A stretch of DNA of 64,000 nucleotides from Gammaproteobacteria bacterium. GTDB lineage: Bacteria; Pseudomonadota; Gammaproteobacteria; Arenicellales; Arenicellaceae. The notes under the pieces were generated by a model. It worked only from the letters and a program-made list of their open reading frames with translations. It was not told the origin of the DNA and did not search any database. The position numbers and the translations under genes are program-made. Position 1 is the first letter of the stretch. Each line of letters begins with the position of its first letter. The DNA lies in assembly GCA_013002025.1 (NCBI GenBank), contig JABDKW010000017.1:19417-83416 (forward strand), read 5' to 3'. Of this stretch, positions 44,282 through 53,790 are shown piece by piece.

Positions 44282-44312
44282 AAAAAACAGCGAGCCAGGC
44301 CCGCTGTTTTTT
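44282..44312 (-). terminator. Terminator hairpin between nqrF and apbE
   Basis: AAAAAACAGCG pairs with CGCTGTTTTTT around a 9-nt loop, and the T-run lies on the minus strand too. It falls 22 bp after the nqrF stop and 15 bp before the chosen apbE ATG. It can end or attenuate the nqr transcript. Confidence 0.85.
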
Positions 44313-44333
44313 AACTGAGAATGTAATCCAGCA

Positions 44334-45554
44334 CTAGCCACCGAAATCATCCAGCATAATATTCTCGTCCTCGACACCCAGATCATGCAGCATATTAATC
44401 ACCGCCTGGTTCATCATCGGCGGGCCGCACATATAAAACTCGCAATCTTCCGGTGCCGGATGGTCCTGCAAATAGTTTTTAAACAATACGTTATGAATAA
44501 AGCCTGTGTCGCCTGTCCAATTATCTTCGTCCTGCGGGTCAGACAGTGCCACATGCCATTCAAAATTATCGTGCTCTGCGGCCAGGCGATCAAAATCTTC
44601 AACATAGAACATCTCGCGCAGACTGCGGGCACCGTACCAGAACGTCATTTTACGGTCCGTTTTAATGCGCTCCAATTGATCAAAAATATGCGAGCGCATC
44701 GGCGCCATGCCAGCTCCACCACCGACAAACACCATTTCTGCATCGGTTTCTTTGGCGAAGAACTCACCGAAGGGCCCGGAAATTGTAACTTCGTCGCCAG
44801 CCTGTAAATTAAAAATGTAAGACGACATCTGACCTGGTGGCAAGCCTTCTGTGCGCGGTGGCGGCGATGCGATGCGTACGTTCAGCATAATGATGCCGTG
44901 CTCTAAGGGGTAGTTGGCCATTGAGTAGGCGCGCACCACCGTCTCATTGACAATCGATTCATACTGCCAGATATTGAAATGATCCCAATCCGGTTTGTAT
45001 TCGTCCTGCACTACGAAATCAGTGTATTTAACCTTGTGTGGCGGGCACTCAATCTGGATATAACCGCCGGCCCGGAAGTCCACATTCTCGCCTTCCGGCA
45101 ACTCCAATACCAACTCTTTGATAAACGTGGCCACGTTTTCGTTGGAGCGTACCTTGCAGCGCCATTTTTTAACGCCAAAGACTTCTTCCGGTACTTCAAT
45201 TTCCATGTCCTGCTTGACGGTAACCTGGCAGGATAAGCGGTCGCCCTGTTTGGCTTCGCGTTTGGTGATGTGCGTTTCTTCGGTGGGCAAAATCGATCCG
45301 CCACCCTCATGAATTTTAACGCGACACTGAGCACAGGTGCCGCCACCGCCGCAGGCCGATGAGACAAACAATTGGTTGTCCCCGAGCGCGCCCAACAGCT
45401 TGCCGCCAGCCGGCACTTCAATTTCTTTCTCACCGTTGATCAAAATTTTGACATTGCCGCTGGCCACCAGACGACTTTTGGCAAACAAAATAATCGCCAC
45501 CAGCATCAGCACGATGGCGGTAAACAATCCAACACCTAATCCGATTTCTAACAT
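44334..45554 (-). CDS. nqrF: Na+-NQR subunit F (NADH dehydrogenase subunit)
   Basis: Entry point of electrons: oxidises NADH with FAD and passes electrons to a 2Fe-2S cluster. The 406 residues have one N-terminal transmembrane helix (about 5-24), a ferredoxin domain with [13 protein letters not shown] and the later Cys in RLSCQV, the FAD-binding RAYSMAN (about 211) and the NADH-binding [14 protein letters not shown] (about 275), ending with the aromatic-Gly FGG tail. Length is normal. The ATG is the complement of 45552-45554. It is the last structural nqr gene, 47 bp after nqrE, and is followed by a terminator. Confidence 0.97.
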   Translation of the reverse strand: MLEIGLGVGLFTAIVLMLVAIILFAKSRLVASGNVKILINGEKEIEVPAGGKLLGALGDNQLFVSSACGGGGTCAQCRVKIHEGGGSILPTEETHITKREAKQGDRLSCQVTVKQDMEIEVPEEVFGVKKWRCKVRSNENVATFIKELVLELPEGENVDFRAGGYIQIECPPHKVKYTDFVVQDEYKPDWDHFNIWQYESIVNETVVRAYSMANYPLEHGIIMLNVRIASPPPRTEGLPPGQMSSYIFNLQAGDEVTISGPFGEFFAKETDAEMVFVGGGAGMAPMRSHIFDQLERIKTDRKMTFWYGARSLREMFYVEDFDRLAAEHDNFEWHVALSDPQDEDNWTGDTGFIHNVLFKNYLQDHPAPEDCEFYMCGPPMMNQAVINMLHDLGVEDENIMLDDFGG

Positions 45555-45601
45555 ATGAGTTTTTTAGCGCTGCTAATTTGATTGAATGATAAGCCAATCA
45601 T

Positions 45602-46207
45602 TTAAAGTTGGATTCCCGAGAACGCTAGAAATCCCAGCGCCATCAGCCCCACGGTAATAAACGTGATGCCTAACCCTTCCAGACCATCCGGCACATCACT
45701 GTATTTAAGTTTTTCGCGAATCCCAGCCAACGCCACAATCGCCAGGGCCCAGCCCACACCACTACTGGCGCCATACACTACGCTTTGCGTGAAGGTGTAA
45801 TCGCGCTCAACCATGAATAAGGAGGCGCCCAGAATTGCGCAATTCACCGTAATCAAGGGTAGAAAAATACCCAGCGCGTTGTACAGTGCCGGCACAAAGC
45901 GATCCAGAAACATTTCCAGTATCTGTACCAATGCGGCAATCACACCGATGTAGGAAATCAGCCCGAGGAAGCTCAAGTCGACATTCGGCAAACCAGCCCA
46001 GGCCAAAGCGCCTTCCTGCAGCACATTTTGGTAGATGAGATTGTTCACCGGCACCGTAATGGTCAACACCACAAACACCGCAAAGCCGAGCCCCAAAGCG
46101 GTTTTAATCTTTTTGGAAACCGCCAGGAAGGTGCACATCCCCAAAAAGAAGGACAGCGCCAAATTTTCAATAAAGACCGCTTTAACGGCCAGACTGACTA
46201 AATCCAT
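45602..46207 (-). CDS. nqrE: Na+-NQR subunit E
   Basis: Integral membrane subunit that pairs with NqrD and shares with it a Cys-ligated iron centre between the membrane halves. About six transmembrane helices in 201 residues. The conserved Cys appear in [12 protein letters not shown] (about 25) and [12 protein letters not shown] (about 120). The ATG overlaps the nqrD stop by one base (TAATG), so translation is coupled. It belongs to the Na+-translocating part of the complex. Length is normal for the subunit. Confidence 0.97.
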   Translation of the reverse strand: MDLVSLAVKAVFIENLALSFFLGMCTFLAVSKKIKTALGLGFAVFVVLTITVPVNNLIYQNVLQEGALAWAGLPNVDLSFLGLISYIGVIAALVQILEMFLDRFVPALYNALGIFLPLITVNCAILGASLFMVERDYTFTQSVVYGASSGVGWALAIVALAGIREKLKYSDVPDGLEGLGITFITVGLMALGFLAFSGIQL

Positions 46208-46887
46208 TAGTGCGCTCCTCCATGGCTGCCGGCGGGAACCTGATGGGCATTTTGCATCTCAAAATCCGGCTGTTCAACTTGCTCAGGGTAGAGCGCACGA
46301 ATCACCCAGATGGCCAGACCAATAATAATAAAGGCACTGGGCGCCAGCAGCATCAGGCCGTTTGGCTGATACCAGCCACCTTCGGAGACCGGTTGCAATA
46401 TGGTGTAACCAAGCAACGTACCTGAACCAAACAGCTCGCGCACAGTGGCAACAACAATCAAAATCAGACTGTAGCCAAGACCATTGCCAATGCCATCCAG
46501 GAACGAGTTCCAAGGGCCATTTTTCATGGCGTAGGCTTCTGCCCTACCCATGACAATGCAATTGGTAATGATCAAGCCGACAAATACCGCCAGCGTTTTG
46601 CTGGTTTCATAAGCGTAAGCCTTCAATACCTGGTCCACCACAATCACCAGCGAGGCAATAATGGTCATCTGCACGATGATACGAATGCTCGATGGAATGT
46701 GATTACGAATCAGACTGATTGACAGATTTGAGAATGCAGTCACGGCGGTTAATGCCAGACACATAATCAGGGCCACACTTAATTGCGTGGTCACCGCCAG
46801 CGCCGAACAAATACCCAGAATCTGCAGTGCAATCGGGTTATTGGAAACCAGCGGTTCAATAATTGCTTTTTTTGCTTCGCTCGCCAT
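46207..46887 (-). CDS. nqrD: Na+-NQR subunit D
   Basis: Membrane partner of NqrE with about six helices in 226 residues. The conserved Cys lie in [13 protein letters not shown] (about 27) and [14 protein letters not shown] (about 109), the second next to the RAEAYA loop typical of NqrD. A short His/Gly-rich tail ([12 protein letters not shown]) ends the protein. It starts 2 bp after the nqrC stop. Nothing unusual is seen in the sequence. Confidence 0.97.
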   Translation of the reverse strand: MASEAKKAIIEPLVSNNPIALQILGICSALAVTTQLSVALIMCLALTAVTAFSNLSISLIRNHIPSSIRIIVQMTIIASLVIVVDQVLKAYAYETSKTLAVFVGLIITNCIVMGRAEAYAMKNGPWNSFLDGIGNGLGYSLILIVVATVRELFGSGTLLGYTILQPVSEGGWYQPNGLMLLAPSAFIIIGLAIWVIRALYPEQVEQPDFEMQNAHQVPAGSHGGAH

Positions 46888-46889
46888 GA

Positions 46890-47774
46890 TTAACCTCGTG
46901 TTTGAGCTTGCGCTGTGTAAGCTTCAGCAGCACCATTCGCCGCCATTTGCCCGCTTCGCACTCGCTGCAAATAGGGGCCGAAACCATTTTCCCCCATCCA
47001 GAATTGCACCATATTACTAACGCCGTTACTGGTTAAGGTGGCACCGGCCAGACCATCAATTTTATGCTGGGCTTGCGGCGTGTTGGAATCGACTGCGCCT
47101 TTAATGACCTGCAGCGCTAATTCACCCTGCTGATCCAGCAGTTTCTTACCATCCCAAATTGCCTGCCAGCGGGGATTCTCGATTTCTCCGCCCAGCCCCG
47201 GTGTTTCTTTGTGTTCATAAAAGGTAATCCCGGCCACCGTGTTGGCGTCGGCTTCCAGAGCCACAAAGCCGTACAGGGTAGACCACAGACCATAGCCTTT
47301 CACTGGCAGAATGTATTTGCTGACCTGCTCACCATCCCGCACCAGATACACGTTGGCGTATTTTGCGCGGGCACCAATCTGAGCGACATCTTGCTCCTTG
47401 CTGAGCTCCACACGATACTGCGGGTCATTGGCCGCCTTACGCTGGTCATAACTAATGGGGTCGACCGCCTCAGTGTAGTTACCGGTTTCCATATCCACCA
47501 CCCGGGTTTCAATTTGTTGAAACAGGGTATCTACATCAGCATCACCGTAAATTCCGGCCACCGCGAGTATGTTCTTTTTCTTATCCAGCAGGCTGTTGGC
47601 CACTTGCATCGGTTTCAGCACCGTCGCCGCAGTAGATACCACCACCGAACAAACCAGGCACAGTAATACCGCGACGCCCAGTGTTTTAATCATATTGTCG
47701 TTGGGCAGATTGAGAAAGCCGCCCTGTCGGGCTGCTCCAGAGCCGCCCCAGCTTCGGCGTTTAAGCTTTTGCAT
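46890..47774 (-). CDS. nqrC: Na+-NQR subunit C
   Basis: Periplasmic-domain subunit carrying covalent FMN on a Thr. The 294 residues have one transmembrane helix (about 29-52, [20 protein letters not shown]) and the flavinylation motif [11 protein letters not shown] (about 241-251). The family consensus is SGAT; here the first residue is Ala. The N-terminus is about 20 residues longer than usual (basic, Gly-rich); the ATG overlaps the end of nqrB by 14 bp with GGGG upstream, so the long form is probably real. An alternative ATG at residue 28 exists but lacks a Shine-Dalgarno. Confidence 0.95.
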   Translation of the reverse strand: MQKLKRRSWGGSGAARQGGFLNLPNDNMIKTLGVAVLLCLVCSVVVSTAATVLKPMQVANSLLDKKKNILAVAGIYGDADVDTLFQQIETRVVDMETGNYTEAVDPISYDQRKAANDPQYRVELSKEQDVAQIGARAKYANVYLVRDGEQVSKYILPVKGYGLWSTLYGFVALEADANTVAGITFYEHKETPGLGGEIENPRWQAIWDGKKLLDQQGELALQVIKGAVDSNTPQAQHKIDGLAGATLTSNGVSNMVQFWMGENGFGPYLQRVRSGQMAANGAAEAYTAQAQTRG

Positions 47775-48978
47775 ATCGTTTCCCCCGTCGTTTGATGTTG
47801 GCCTGCATCACAAACCAGTCAATCAATGGTGCGAATAAATTAGCGAATAAAATAGCCAGCATAATGCCTTCCGGAAAAGCCGGGTTAACGACCCGAATCA
47901 ACACCGTCATCAAACCGATTAACACACCAAAGTAAAAACGGCCCCAGTCGGTCATCGCGGCACTGACCGGATCAGTGGCCATGTACACCATACCAAAGGC
48001 TAAACCGCCTATTACAAAGTGCCACTGCGGCGTGATCGTGAACATCGCATTGGTATCAGAGCCGACCGCATTGAACAGCAAGCTGGTGGCGACTACGCCG
48101 GTCGCCACACCCACCATGATGCGCCACGAGGCGACACCGGTGTACAACAAAAAGGCCGCGCCGATGGCAATCGCAATCAACGAGGTTTCGCCGATTGAGC
48201 CTGCAATGTAGCCAGTCAATGATTGTTGAATAGTAAAACCGGCCTCCTGCAACGCCTGCACGCCCCCGCTGGCGGCCACGCTCAGCGCTGTGGGGCTGGA
48301 ATAGCCATCTACTGCTACCCAGACTGCATCACCGGACAGTTGCGCCGGATAGGCGAAATACAGAAAGGCCCTGGCGGTCAGCGCCGGATTCAGAAAGTTC
48401 TTGCCGGTACCCCCGAACACCTCTTTACCAATCACGATACCGAAACTAATGCCCAGAGCGGCCTGCCACAGTGGCAACGACGCGGGCACAATCAAGCTAA
48501 ACAAGATAGAGGTTACAAAAAAGCCTTCGTTTATTTCGTGCCCACGCACGCTGGCGAACAGCACCTCCCAGAAACCACCAACAATGAACACCACCGCGTA
48601 GATGGGGAACCAGTACCAGAAACCATGCCAGAAATTATCCCAGACGCTGGTCGGGTCAACACCTATGCCGAACAGCGCCAACATGTCACCACGCCAGCCC
48701 ATAACTTCGGTCACGCCCATGCTCTGCATAACCAGATTGGCTTGCAGGCCGACGTTGTAGCAGCCCACCAACACACAGGGCATGGCCGCCAGCCACACAT
48801 AAATCATCACCCGCTTCAGGTCGATGCCGTCCCGAACGTGGTTGCGGCCGCGATTTACATCGGCCGGTGAATAAAAGATGGTGTCGATGGCTTCGTACAG
48901 CGGATACCACTTGGCGTATTTAGCGCCCTCTGCAACATGTGGATAAATACTGTCCAGAGTTCGTCGTAAAAATGACAT
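47761..48978 (-). CDS. nqrB: Na+-NQR subunit B
   Basis: Largest membrane subunit, with a covalently bound FMN and riboflavin nearby; forms the Na+ path and the quinone site with NqrA. About ten transmembrane helices in 405 residues. The expected FMN-Thr segment reads VDGYSSPTALS (about residue 230) instead of the usual DGxSGAT: Asp, Ser and Thr are retained, but Gly-Ala is Ser-Pro. I checked this frame against the bases around 48285-48315. The start overlaps the nqrA stop by one base. Position and context leave no doubt about identity. Confidence 0.96.
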   Translation of the reverse strand: MSFLRRTLDSIYPHVAEGAKYAKWYPLYEAIDTIFYSPADVNRGRNHVRDGIDLKRVMIYVWLAAMPCVLVGCYNVGLQANLVMQSMGVTEVMGWRGDMLALFGIGVDPTSVWDNFWHGFWYWFPIYAVVFIVGGFWEVLFASVRGHEINEGFFVTSILFSLIVPASLPLWQAALGISFGIVIGKEVFGGTGKNFLNPALTARAFLYFAYPAQLSGDAVWVAVDGYSSPTALSVAASGGVQALQEAGFTIQQSLTGYIAGSIGETSLIAIAIGAAFLLYTGVASWRIMVGVATGVVATSLLFNAVGSDTNAMFTITPQWHFVIGGLAFGMVYMATDPVSAAMTDWGRFYFGVLIGLMTVLIRVVNPAFPEGIMLAILFANLFAPLIDWFVMQANIKRRGKRYAKA

Positions 48979-50321
48979 TAGCCTTCCCTCTCAATCTGCG
49001 TCAGGGTGGAGCGCAATACCGGCCCAAAATCATGTTTACCCGGGTCGACAAAGGAACACAATGCCAGGTCCTCTTCCACCAGCTCCAGACAGCCCAGTTC
49101 CTGCGCTGAATCTGTGTCTTTCACCAAAATCGACTTGATCAGCGGTGTTGGCAATATATCCAACGGCATCACCCGCTCAAACACACCAATTGGCACAATG
49201 GCCCGCGGGCTACCGTTCTGCGAGGTGGTGATGCGAAATGACTTGGGCTTAAACAAGCTGGAGATAAACACGTTAAGCGCAGAAAATTTTTGCCGGCCCG
49301 GCGCAATCCAACCCATAAATTCGCGTTCATGGTTTTCTTCAATCACCGACACCTGATTATCGTAACGGCCCAGATATGCCGCGTGCCCTTCAGCATGATG
49401 GCCATTAAACACCGAGCCGCTGATTACCCGTTTGTGCCCCTCGGTTACGCGGCCATTTAAAATATCTTCAATACTGGCACCCAAACGCGCCTCAAACACT
49501 CGGGGTGAATTCACATATGGACCACCGGCGGCGACAAAACGCGCGTTGTTAAGCTTACCGGTGGTAAATAACTGCCCGATGGCAACCACGTCCTGATAGC
49601 CCACCGACCAGACGGTCTTATGTGCATTGACCGGGTCAATAAAATGGATATGGGTACTGCTGAGGCCGGCCGGATGAGGTCCCTCGAAGCGCGCAATTCG
49701 TGCGGCAGTGGCGCTAACATCGGGTAAGGTTGCGCCTTTGGCCTGGCACAGGTACACCGGCACACCCAGCTTATCGAGCACCGCCACACCGGCAGCGAAG
49801 GCGTTAGGGTTCTCATTGATAATGAGTTGCGGGTCAACGGCCAGCGGATTGCTATCCATGGCGTTGATAAATATGGAGTTCGGCGAGGAATCAACGGCCG
49901 GCACCTTACCGTAGGGCCGGGTACGAAATGCCACCCAAAGACCGGATCGTTGCAGGGTGTTGCGTACCTGTTCTGCGTTCAATACAGCCAACTCACCTGG
50001 CATATCAGCAGCGAAATCTTCCGCCTCATCTCCTTCGATATTTATCACGACCGAAATCAATGCCCGCCTTACACCCCGATTGATTTGACTGACGGTGCCC
50101 GCCGCTGGTGAACATACAATCACGCCGGGGTTTTTCTTATCTTCAAAAAGCGGAGTGCCTTCTTTGACCCGATCGCCCTGCTGTACCAGCATGGTTGGCT
50201 TCAAGCCCACATAATCGGCACCCAATACCGCTGCGCTATTGATTTCTCCCGCAGACTCGATCCGCTGATCGGGTCGACCCCGCAGGGGCAACTCCAGTCC
50301 TTTATTGATTTTGTAAAGCAA
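48978..50321 (-). CDS. nqrA: Na+-NQR subunit A
   Basis: Cytoplasmic, ubiquinone-binding subunit of 447 residues. The N-terminus MLYKINKGLELPLRG and the RPYGKVPAVDSSPNSIFINAMD region are typical, as are the biotin-carrier-like segment (KPTMLVQQGDRVKEGTPLFEDKK) and SGSVFNGH near residue 300. The start codon is TTG (complement of 50319-50321); a strong Shine-Dalgarno GAGGT stands 5 bp before it and no in-frame ATG fits. It is the first gene of nqrABCDEF, behind a well-formed promoter with a leader of about 105 nt. Confidence 0.97.
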   Translation of the reverse strand: MLYKINKGLELPLRGRPDQRIESAGEINSAAVLGADYVGLKPTMLVQQGDRVKEGTPLFEDKKNPGVIVCSPAAGTVSQINRGVRRALISVVINIEGDEAEDFAADMPGELAVLNAEQVRNTLQRSGLWVAFRTRPYGKVPAVDSSPNSIFINAMDSNPLAVDPQLIINENPNAFAAGVAVLDKLGVPVYLCQAKGATLPDVSATAARIARFEGPHPAGLSSTHIHFIDPVNAHKTVWSVGYQDVVAIGQLFTTGKLNNARFVAAGGPYVNSPRVFEARLGASIEDILNGRVTEGHKRVISGSVFNGHHAEGHAAYLGRYDNQVSVIEENHEREFMGWIAPGRQKFSALNVFISSLFKPKSFRITTSQNGSPRAIVPIGVFERVMPLDILPTPLIKSILVKDTDSAQELGCLELVEEDLALCSFVDPGKHDFGPVLRSTLTQIEREG

Positions 50322-50649
50322 AGGTAACCTCTACTGCATTTAATATAGGTGGCGATTTCGCCGGGGTGACAACTTTATTCAGGCTTGCCGCGCTAAGCTG
50401 CGCCAGCTCGCCCATGCCTGTTTCAGCGGCCGCATTATACCGCGTCAAACTGGCCGGGCAAGGTAAACCGAGCCCGAATTGGCCGCCAATTATAGAGCAA
50501 AGCTGCGACGATTTCGTGAGCACGCTCTCAGGCGGCTATGATAAGCTTTTAGCCAGCTCAAAAGTACTGTAATTCAAGCGATGAAGCCGGTTTCCGAAGG
50601 TAGCCGGCATCGATCCATAAAAGCGCACGCGTAACGGCGGGAGAAACCT
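50322..50649. other. Shared intergenic region of nqr and the K+ channel genes
   Basis: These 328 bp hold no credible gene. They contain the nqr promoter on the minus strand and, on the plus strand, a candidate promoter for the small membrane protein: TTCGTG (50513-50518), 18 bp, TATGAT (50537-50542). The Na+ pump and K+ channel genes thus diverge from one region. Confidence 0.5.
50434..50461 (-). promoter_or_regulatory. Promoter of the nqr operon
   Basis: Minus strand: TTGCCC (complement of 50456-50461), 16 bp, then a perfect TATAAT (complement of 50434-50439). A TTGACG four bp before the -10 is too close to be the -35. The start site would be near 50427. Confidence 0.6.
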
Positions 50650-51030
50650 ATGAATTTCGAAAAAGTAGTATTTGCTTTCTTTATTATTCTGGCGTTGTCG
50701 CTGAACTTCGGATTTTTCATCGGTGATATGGAGAATCCAGCGCATCATGACCCACACGAACTGTTTGCAGCACTGGTGGTCAGCCTGATTTGCACTATTC
50801 TGAAATTCGGTGACCGCACCCATTTTGGCTCCACAGTATTGGCTACCAGCCTAGTGGCCCTGTTGCAATTAATAGCCGCTGCAATCGTATGGTATTTTGC
50901 CAGTCGCAGTGGCGCCGGCGTGGATGCCGCCGAAATGGCGCGCATCACATCGATGGCGGGCGGCGCTTTGGTCGCTAATCTCTTGTCAGTCATCCTGCTG
51001 GTAATCGAAACCAGCCAGATTCGAAAATAA
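50650..51030 (+). CDS. Small membrane protein, DUF6394-like
   Basis: The 126 residues have an N-terminal transmembrane helix (about 5-25, VVFAFFIILALSLNFGFFIG), an acidic-His loop (DMENPAHHDPHELF), and three further helices (about 40-54, 64-84 and 104-121) separated by the motif LKFGDRTHFGS. It resembles, from memory, the uncharacterised family DUF6394, which often neighbours ion-channel genes. A good Shine-Dalgarno (GGGAG) lies upstream of the ATG. The gene precedes the K+ channel gene by 44 bp, suggesting one transcript and perhaps an accessory subunit; that role is inferred. Confidence 0.82.
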   Translation: MNFEKVVFAFFIILALSLNFGFFIGDMENPAHHDPHELFAALVVSLICTILKFGDRTHFGSTVLATSLVALLQLIAAAIVWYFASRSGAGVDAAEMARITSMAGGALVANLLSVILLVIETSQIRK

Positions 51031-51074
51031 AACCAGCCTCGATAATGGCAAGAACACAGCCCAGCTAAGCTGAT

Positions 51075-52784
51075 ATGTCGGATATTTTCTTTCTGGTTTT
51101 ACGGCGCCTGCGGGCGCCTCTCATTCTTCTGGTCACCGTGTATGCGATCGCGACATTGGGGATGACGCTGATTCCCGGCGTAACGCCCGACGGTGAGCCC
51201 TATCGCATGAACTTTTTTCATGCCTTTTACTTTGTCAGCTTTATGGGCACCACCATAGGTTTTGGCGAGATACCCTACCCGTTTACCGATGCCCAACGAG
51301 CCTGGGTGACAGTGTTTATATACTTGTCGGTTATCAGCTGGTTATATGCCATCGGTACACTACTAAGCTTATTGCAGGACACCACCTTTCGTCATGCCAT
51401 CGCCCAACGCACCTTTCGGCTTAGTATTAATCGCATAGACCGGCCCTTTTATATCATCTGTGGCTATGGTGAGACGGGTATGTTGGTAAACCGTGGTCTC
51501 ACCAGCCTCGGCTTGCAAACCGTGATTATCGATTACAACCCGGAACGAACCAGTTCACTGGAGCTGGAAAACCTGCCGGTGATGCCGATCACCCTGAACG
51601 CGGATACCACGGAACCCCAGAATCTTGTGGCGGCGGGCATTAATCATCCCAGGTGTTGTGGCGTTTTAGCCCTTACCGAAAAAGATCACACCAACTTGCA
51701 GATCGCGGTCAGTGCCAAACTGATGAGCAATCGGGTACCGGTGATCTGCCGCTCTGAAATCGAAGATGAGGCCGAAAATATGGCGTCATTCGGTACCAAT
51801 CACATCATCAACCCCTATCGCACCTTTGCTCGGCGACTCAGTCTGCTGGTTCATAAACCGGCGCTCCATAAAGTACATAATTGGTTTTTAAATCAACATA
51901 GCCGCGAGCATCAAAGCGAGCGGGAACTGCCTAAAGGGCGCTGGATTATCTGCGGCTACGGCCGACTGGGGCGCGCCATCCATGAGCAGTTAGGCCGCGA
52001 CGGCATCGAAATGGTGCTGGTGGACCCTAACCCCGATAAGCATGATGCCAGCGAACCGATTATTGAGGGGCGCGGCACTGAGGCTGACACCCTGCAGGAG
52101 GCCGGCATTAGCGAGGCCAGCGTTATCATCGCTTCCAGCAAGGATGACGCCAATAATTTGTCCATTCTTATAACCGCTCGGCAGTTAAACCCCGACATTT
52201 ACACTATAGGGCGGGTCAGCAAAGAAGCCAACCAGCCGCTTTTTGTCCGCACTGGCTGCGATTACATAATGCGGCGCAGCCAAGTAGTGGCCAACGAGTC
52301 TTTGACCATTATTTCGCGCCCGCTGGTGAGTCGGTTCCTGCGGCTCTCGAACAGCATCAGCACCGAAGAAACAGAACATCTTATCGAGCGCATCGAAAAC
52401 CTGACCCGTCACCACAGCCCAATCACCACCCGGGTCACCCTGAACCGCGATGACGCACCGGCGCTGTCGCGCCATCTGCACCTGGGTGGCTCTCTAACCG
52501 TGGGGCAAGTCAGCCAGCACCCATTTTTTCCACGCGGCGACGGCATCGTCTTGCTGATACAGCGCGGCAATGACTCGACACTGCTGCCCGATGACGACAC
52601 CCATCTGGAAGAGCATGATGACGTGCTGTTCTGCGGCAAACGTAACAAATTATTGTTAGTCCAGCATCTGCGCGATAATCACGAATTGGTGGACAGCCTG
52701 ATAAATCAAAACCCGCACCAGATTCCCCTGCTGCGCTGGTGGCGACGACGGCACAACGCACTGGCCGACGGCATCAGTGACTAG
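51075..52784 (+). CDS. Two-helix K+ channel with two RCK (TrkA-N/TrkA-C) units
   Basis: Potassium channel of 569 residues. The pore domain (about 1-105) has two transmembrane helices around the filter TTIGFGE (about 59-65), a variant of TVGYGD still consistent with K+ selectivity. Two cytosolic RCK units follow, each with a TrkA-N Rossmann motif: YIICGYGETGMLVNRGL (about 127) and WIICGYGRLGRAIHEQL (about 292), then TrkA-C-like regions. Two RCKs in one chain imply a gating ring with eight RCK domains per tetramer. It probably adjusts K+ efflux in response to nucleotides or ions. It follows the small membrane protein gene and diverges from nqr. Confidence 0.92.
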   Translation: MSDIFFLVLRRLRAPLILLVTVYAIATLGMTLIPGVTPDGEPYRMNFFHAFYFVSFMGTTIGFGEIPYPFTDAQRAWVTVFIYLSVISWLYAIGTLLSLLQDTTFRHAIAQRTFRLSINRIDRPFYIICGYGETGMLVNRGLTSLGLQTVIIDYNPERTSSLELENLPVMPITLNADTTEPQNLVAAGINHPRCCGVLALTEKDHTNLQIAVSAKLMSNRVPVICRSEIEDEAENMASFGTNHIINPYRTFARRLSLLVHKPALHKVHNWFLNQHSREHQSERELPKGRWIICGYGRLGRAIHEQLGRDGIEMVLVDPNPDKHDASEPIIEGRGTEADTLQEAGISEASVIIASSKDDANNLSILITARQLNPDIYTIGRVSKEANQPLFVRTGCDYIMRRSQVVANESLTIISRPLVSRFLRLSNSISTEETEHLIERIENLTRHHSPITTRVTLNRDDAPALSRHLHLGGSLTVGQVSQHPFFPRGDGIVLLIQRGNDSTLLPDDDTHLEEHDDVLFCGKRNKLLLVQHLRDNHELVDSLINQNPHQIPLLRWWRRRHNALADGISD

Positions 52785-52858
52785 ACTCGCCAGTAAGAAA
52801 CTGCGCCGATCATTTCGCAATTTTAATAAAAAACAATTACTCAAAATTAAGAGAACTT

Positions 52859-53761
52859 ATGCAACAACTGGAACAACTGTTTGAACAGCTGAACAAGATT
52901 ATTCTGGGCAATGCCTTCGCCACCAAGTTGGCCGTGGTATGCCTATTGGCCAGGGGTCATCTGTTAATCGAAGACATACCCGGGGTTGGTAAAACCACGC
53001 TATCGCACGCGCTGGCGGATTTGTTTGGTCTGCCATTTAAACGGGTGCAATTCACTAGCGATCTGCTACCCACCGACATTATTGGCATGAGTATCTTTGA
53101 TATGGAATCGAAAAAATTTCATTTCAAGCGCGGCCCGGTGTTTACCTCAATCCTGCTGGCCGACGAAATCAACCGCGCCACCCCAAAAACACAAAGCTCG
53201 TTATTACAGGCGATGGAAGAACAGCAGGTGTCCGTGGAAGGCACGCAAGTTGATCTGCCTGATCCGTTCTTTGTGATCGCTACGCAAAACCCGCTGGAGC
53301 AATCCGGTACCTTTCCGCTGCCGGAGTCGCAGTTGGACCGCTTTTTAATGCGCCTCTCGCTGGGCTATCCCGATGCCGGCTTTGAGCGGCAACTGTTAAA
53401 ACAAAATGGGGCCCTGAAAACATCATCCCGAAGTGCGATTTTCTCCCCTGGCCAAGTTACCAAGCTGATTGAACAGGTGGATCAGGTGCATGTTAGTGAT
53501 GCTCTGATTGAGTACCTGCACCAACTGGTGGTGGCAACGCGTTCCAGCGAGCGATTTGTGACTGGCTTGTCGCCACGCGCGGGTCTGCAATGGATGCAGG
53601 CAGCTAAGGCGTTGGCGTTTATCGAAAATCGCGACGCCGTATTGCCGGAAGACATCCAGTGCCTGGCCGAACACACCGCGGCGCACCGTCTGCATTGTAG
53701 CGACGGAGCCGATTCCGCTTTGGAACTGCAGCGCATAGTGCAGCAGGTAGAAGTGCTCTAG
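52859..53761 (+). CDS. MoxR-family AAA+ ATPase
   Basis: MoxR ATPases act as chaperones, commonly with DUF58 and von Willebrand-type proteins, in maturation of envelope or enzyme complexes. The 300 residues contain Walker A GVGKTTLS (about 42-49), Walker B LLADEIN (about 98-104), the sensor-1 region ATQNPLEQSGTFPLPE and the MoxR-typical Leu/Glu-rich DRFLMRLSLGYP. It lies 30 bp ahead of a DUF58 gene and a transglutaminase-like gene, the classical arrangement. A Shine-Dalgarno (AGAG) precedes the ATG. The substrate is unknown. Confidence 0.93.
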   Translation: MQQLEQLFEQLNKIILGNAFATKLAVVCLLARGHLLIEDIPGVGKTTLSHALADLFGLPFKRVQFTSDLLPTDIIGMSIFDMESKKFHFKRGPVFTSILLADEINRATPKTQSSLLQAMEEQQVSVEGTQVDLPDPFFVIATQNPLEQSGTFPLPESQLDRFLMRLSLGYPDAGFERQLLKQNGALKTSSRSAIFSPGQVTKLIEQVDQVHVSDALIEYLHQLVVATRSSERFVTGLSPRAGLQWMQAAKALAFIENRDAVLPEDIQCLAEHTAAHRLHCSDGADSALELQRIVQQVEVL

Positions 53762-53790
53762 AGACTCAGCAGCATACCGCACAAGCCCCC

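Noticed and set aside
48223..48870. A 215-codon open frame on the plus strand opposite nqrB
   Set aside because: It is antisense to a certain nqr gene; its His/Gln-rich composition is what reversed membrane-protein codons give.
50440..50449. TTGACG next to the nqr -10 box as its -35
   Set aside because: Only four bp separate it from TATAAT; the TTGCCC 16 bp away is the better -35.
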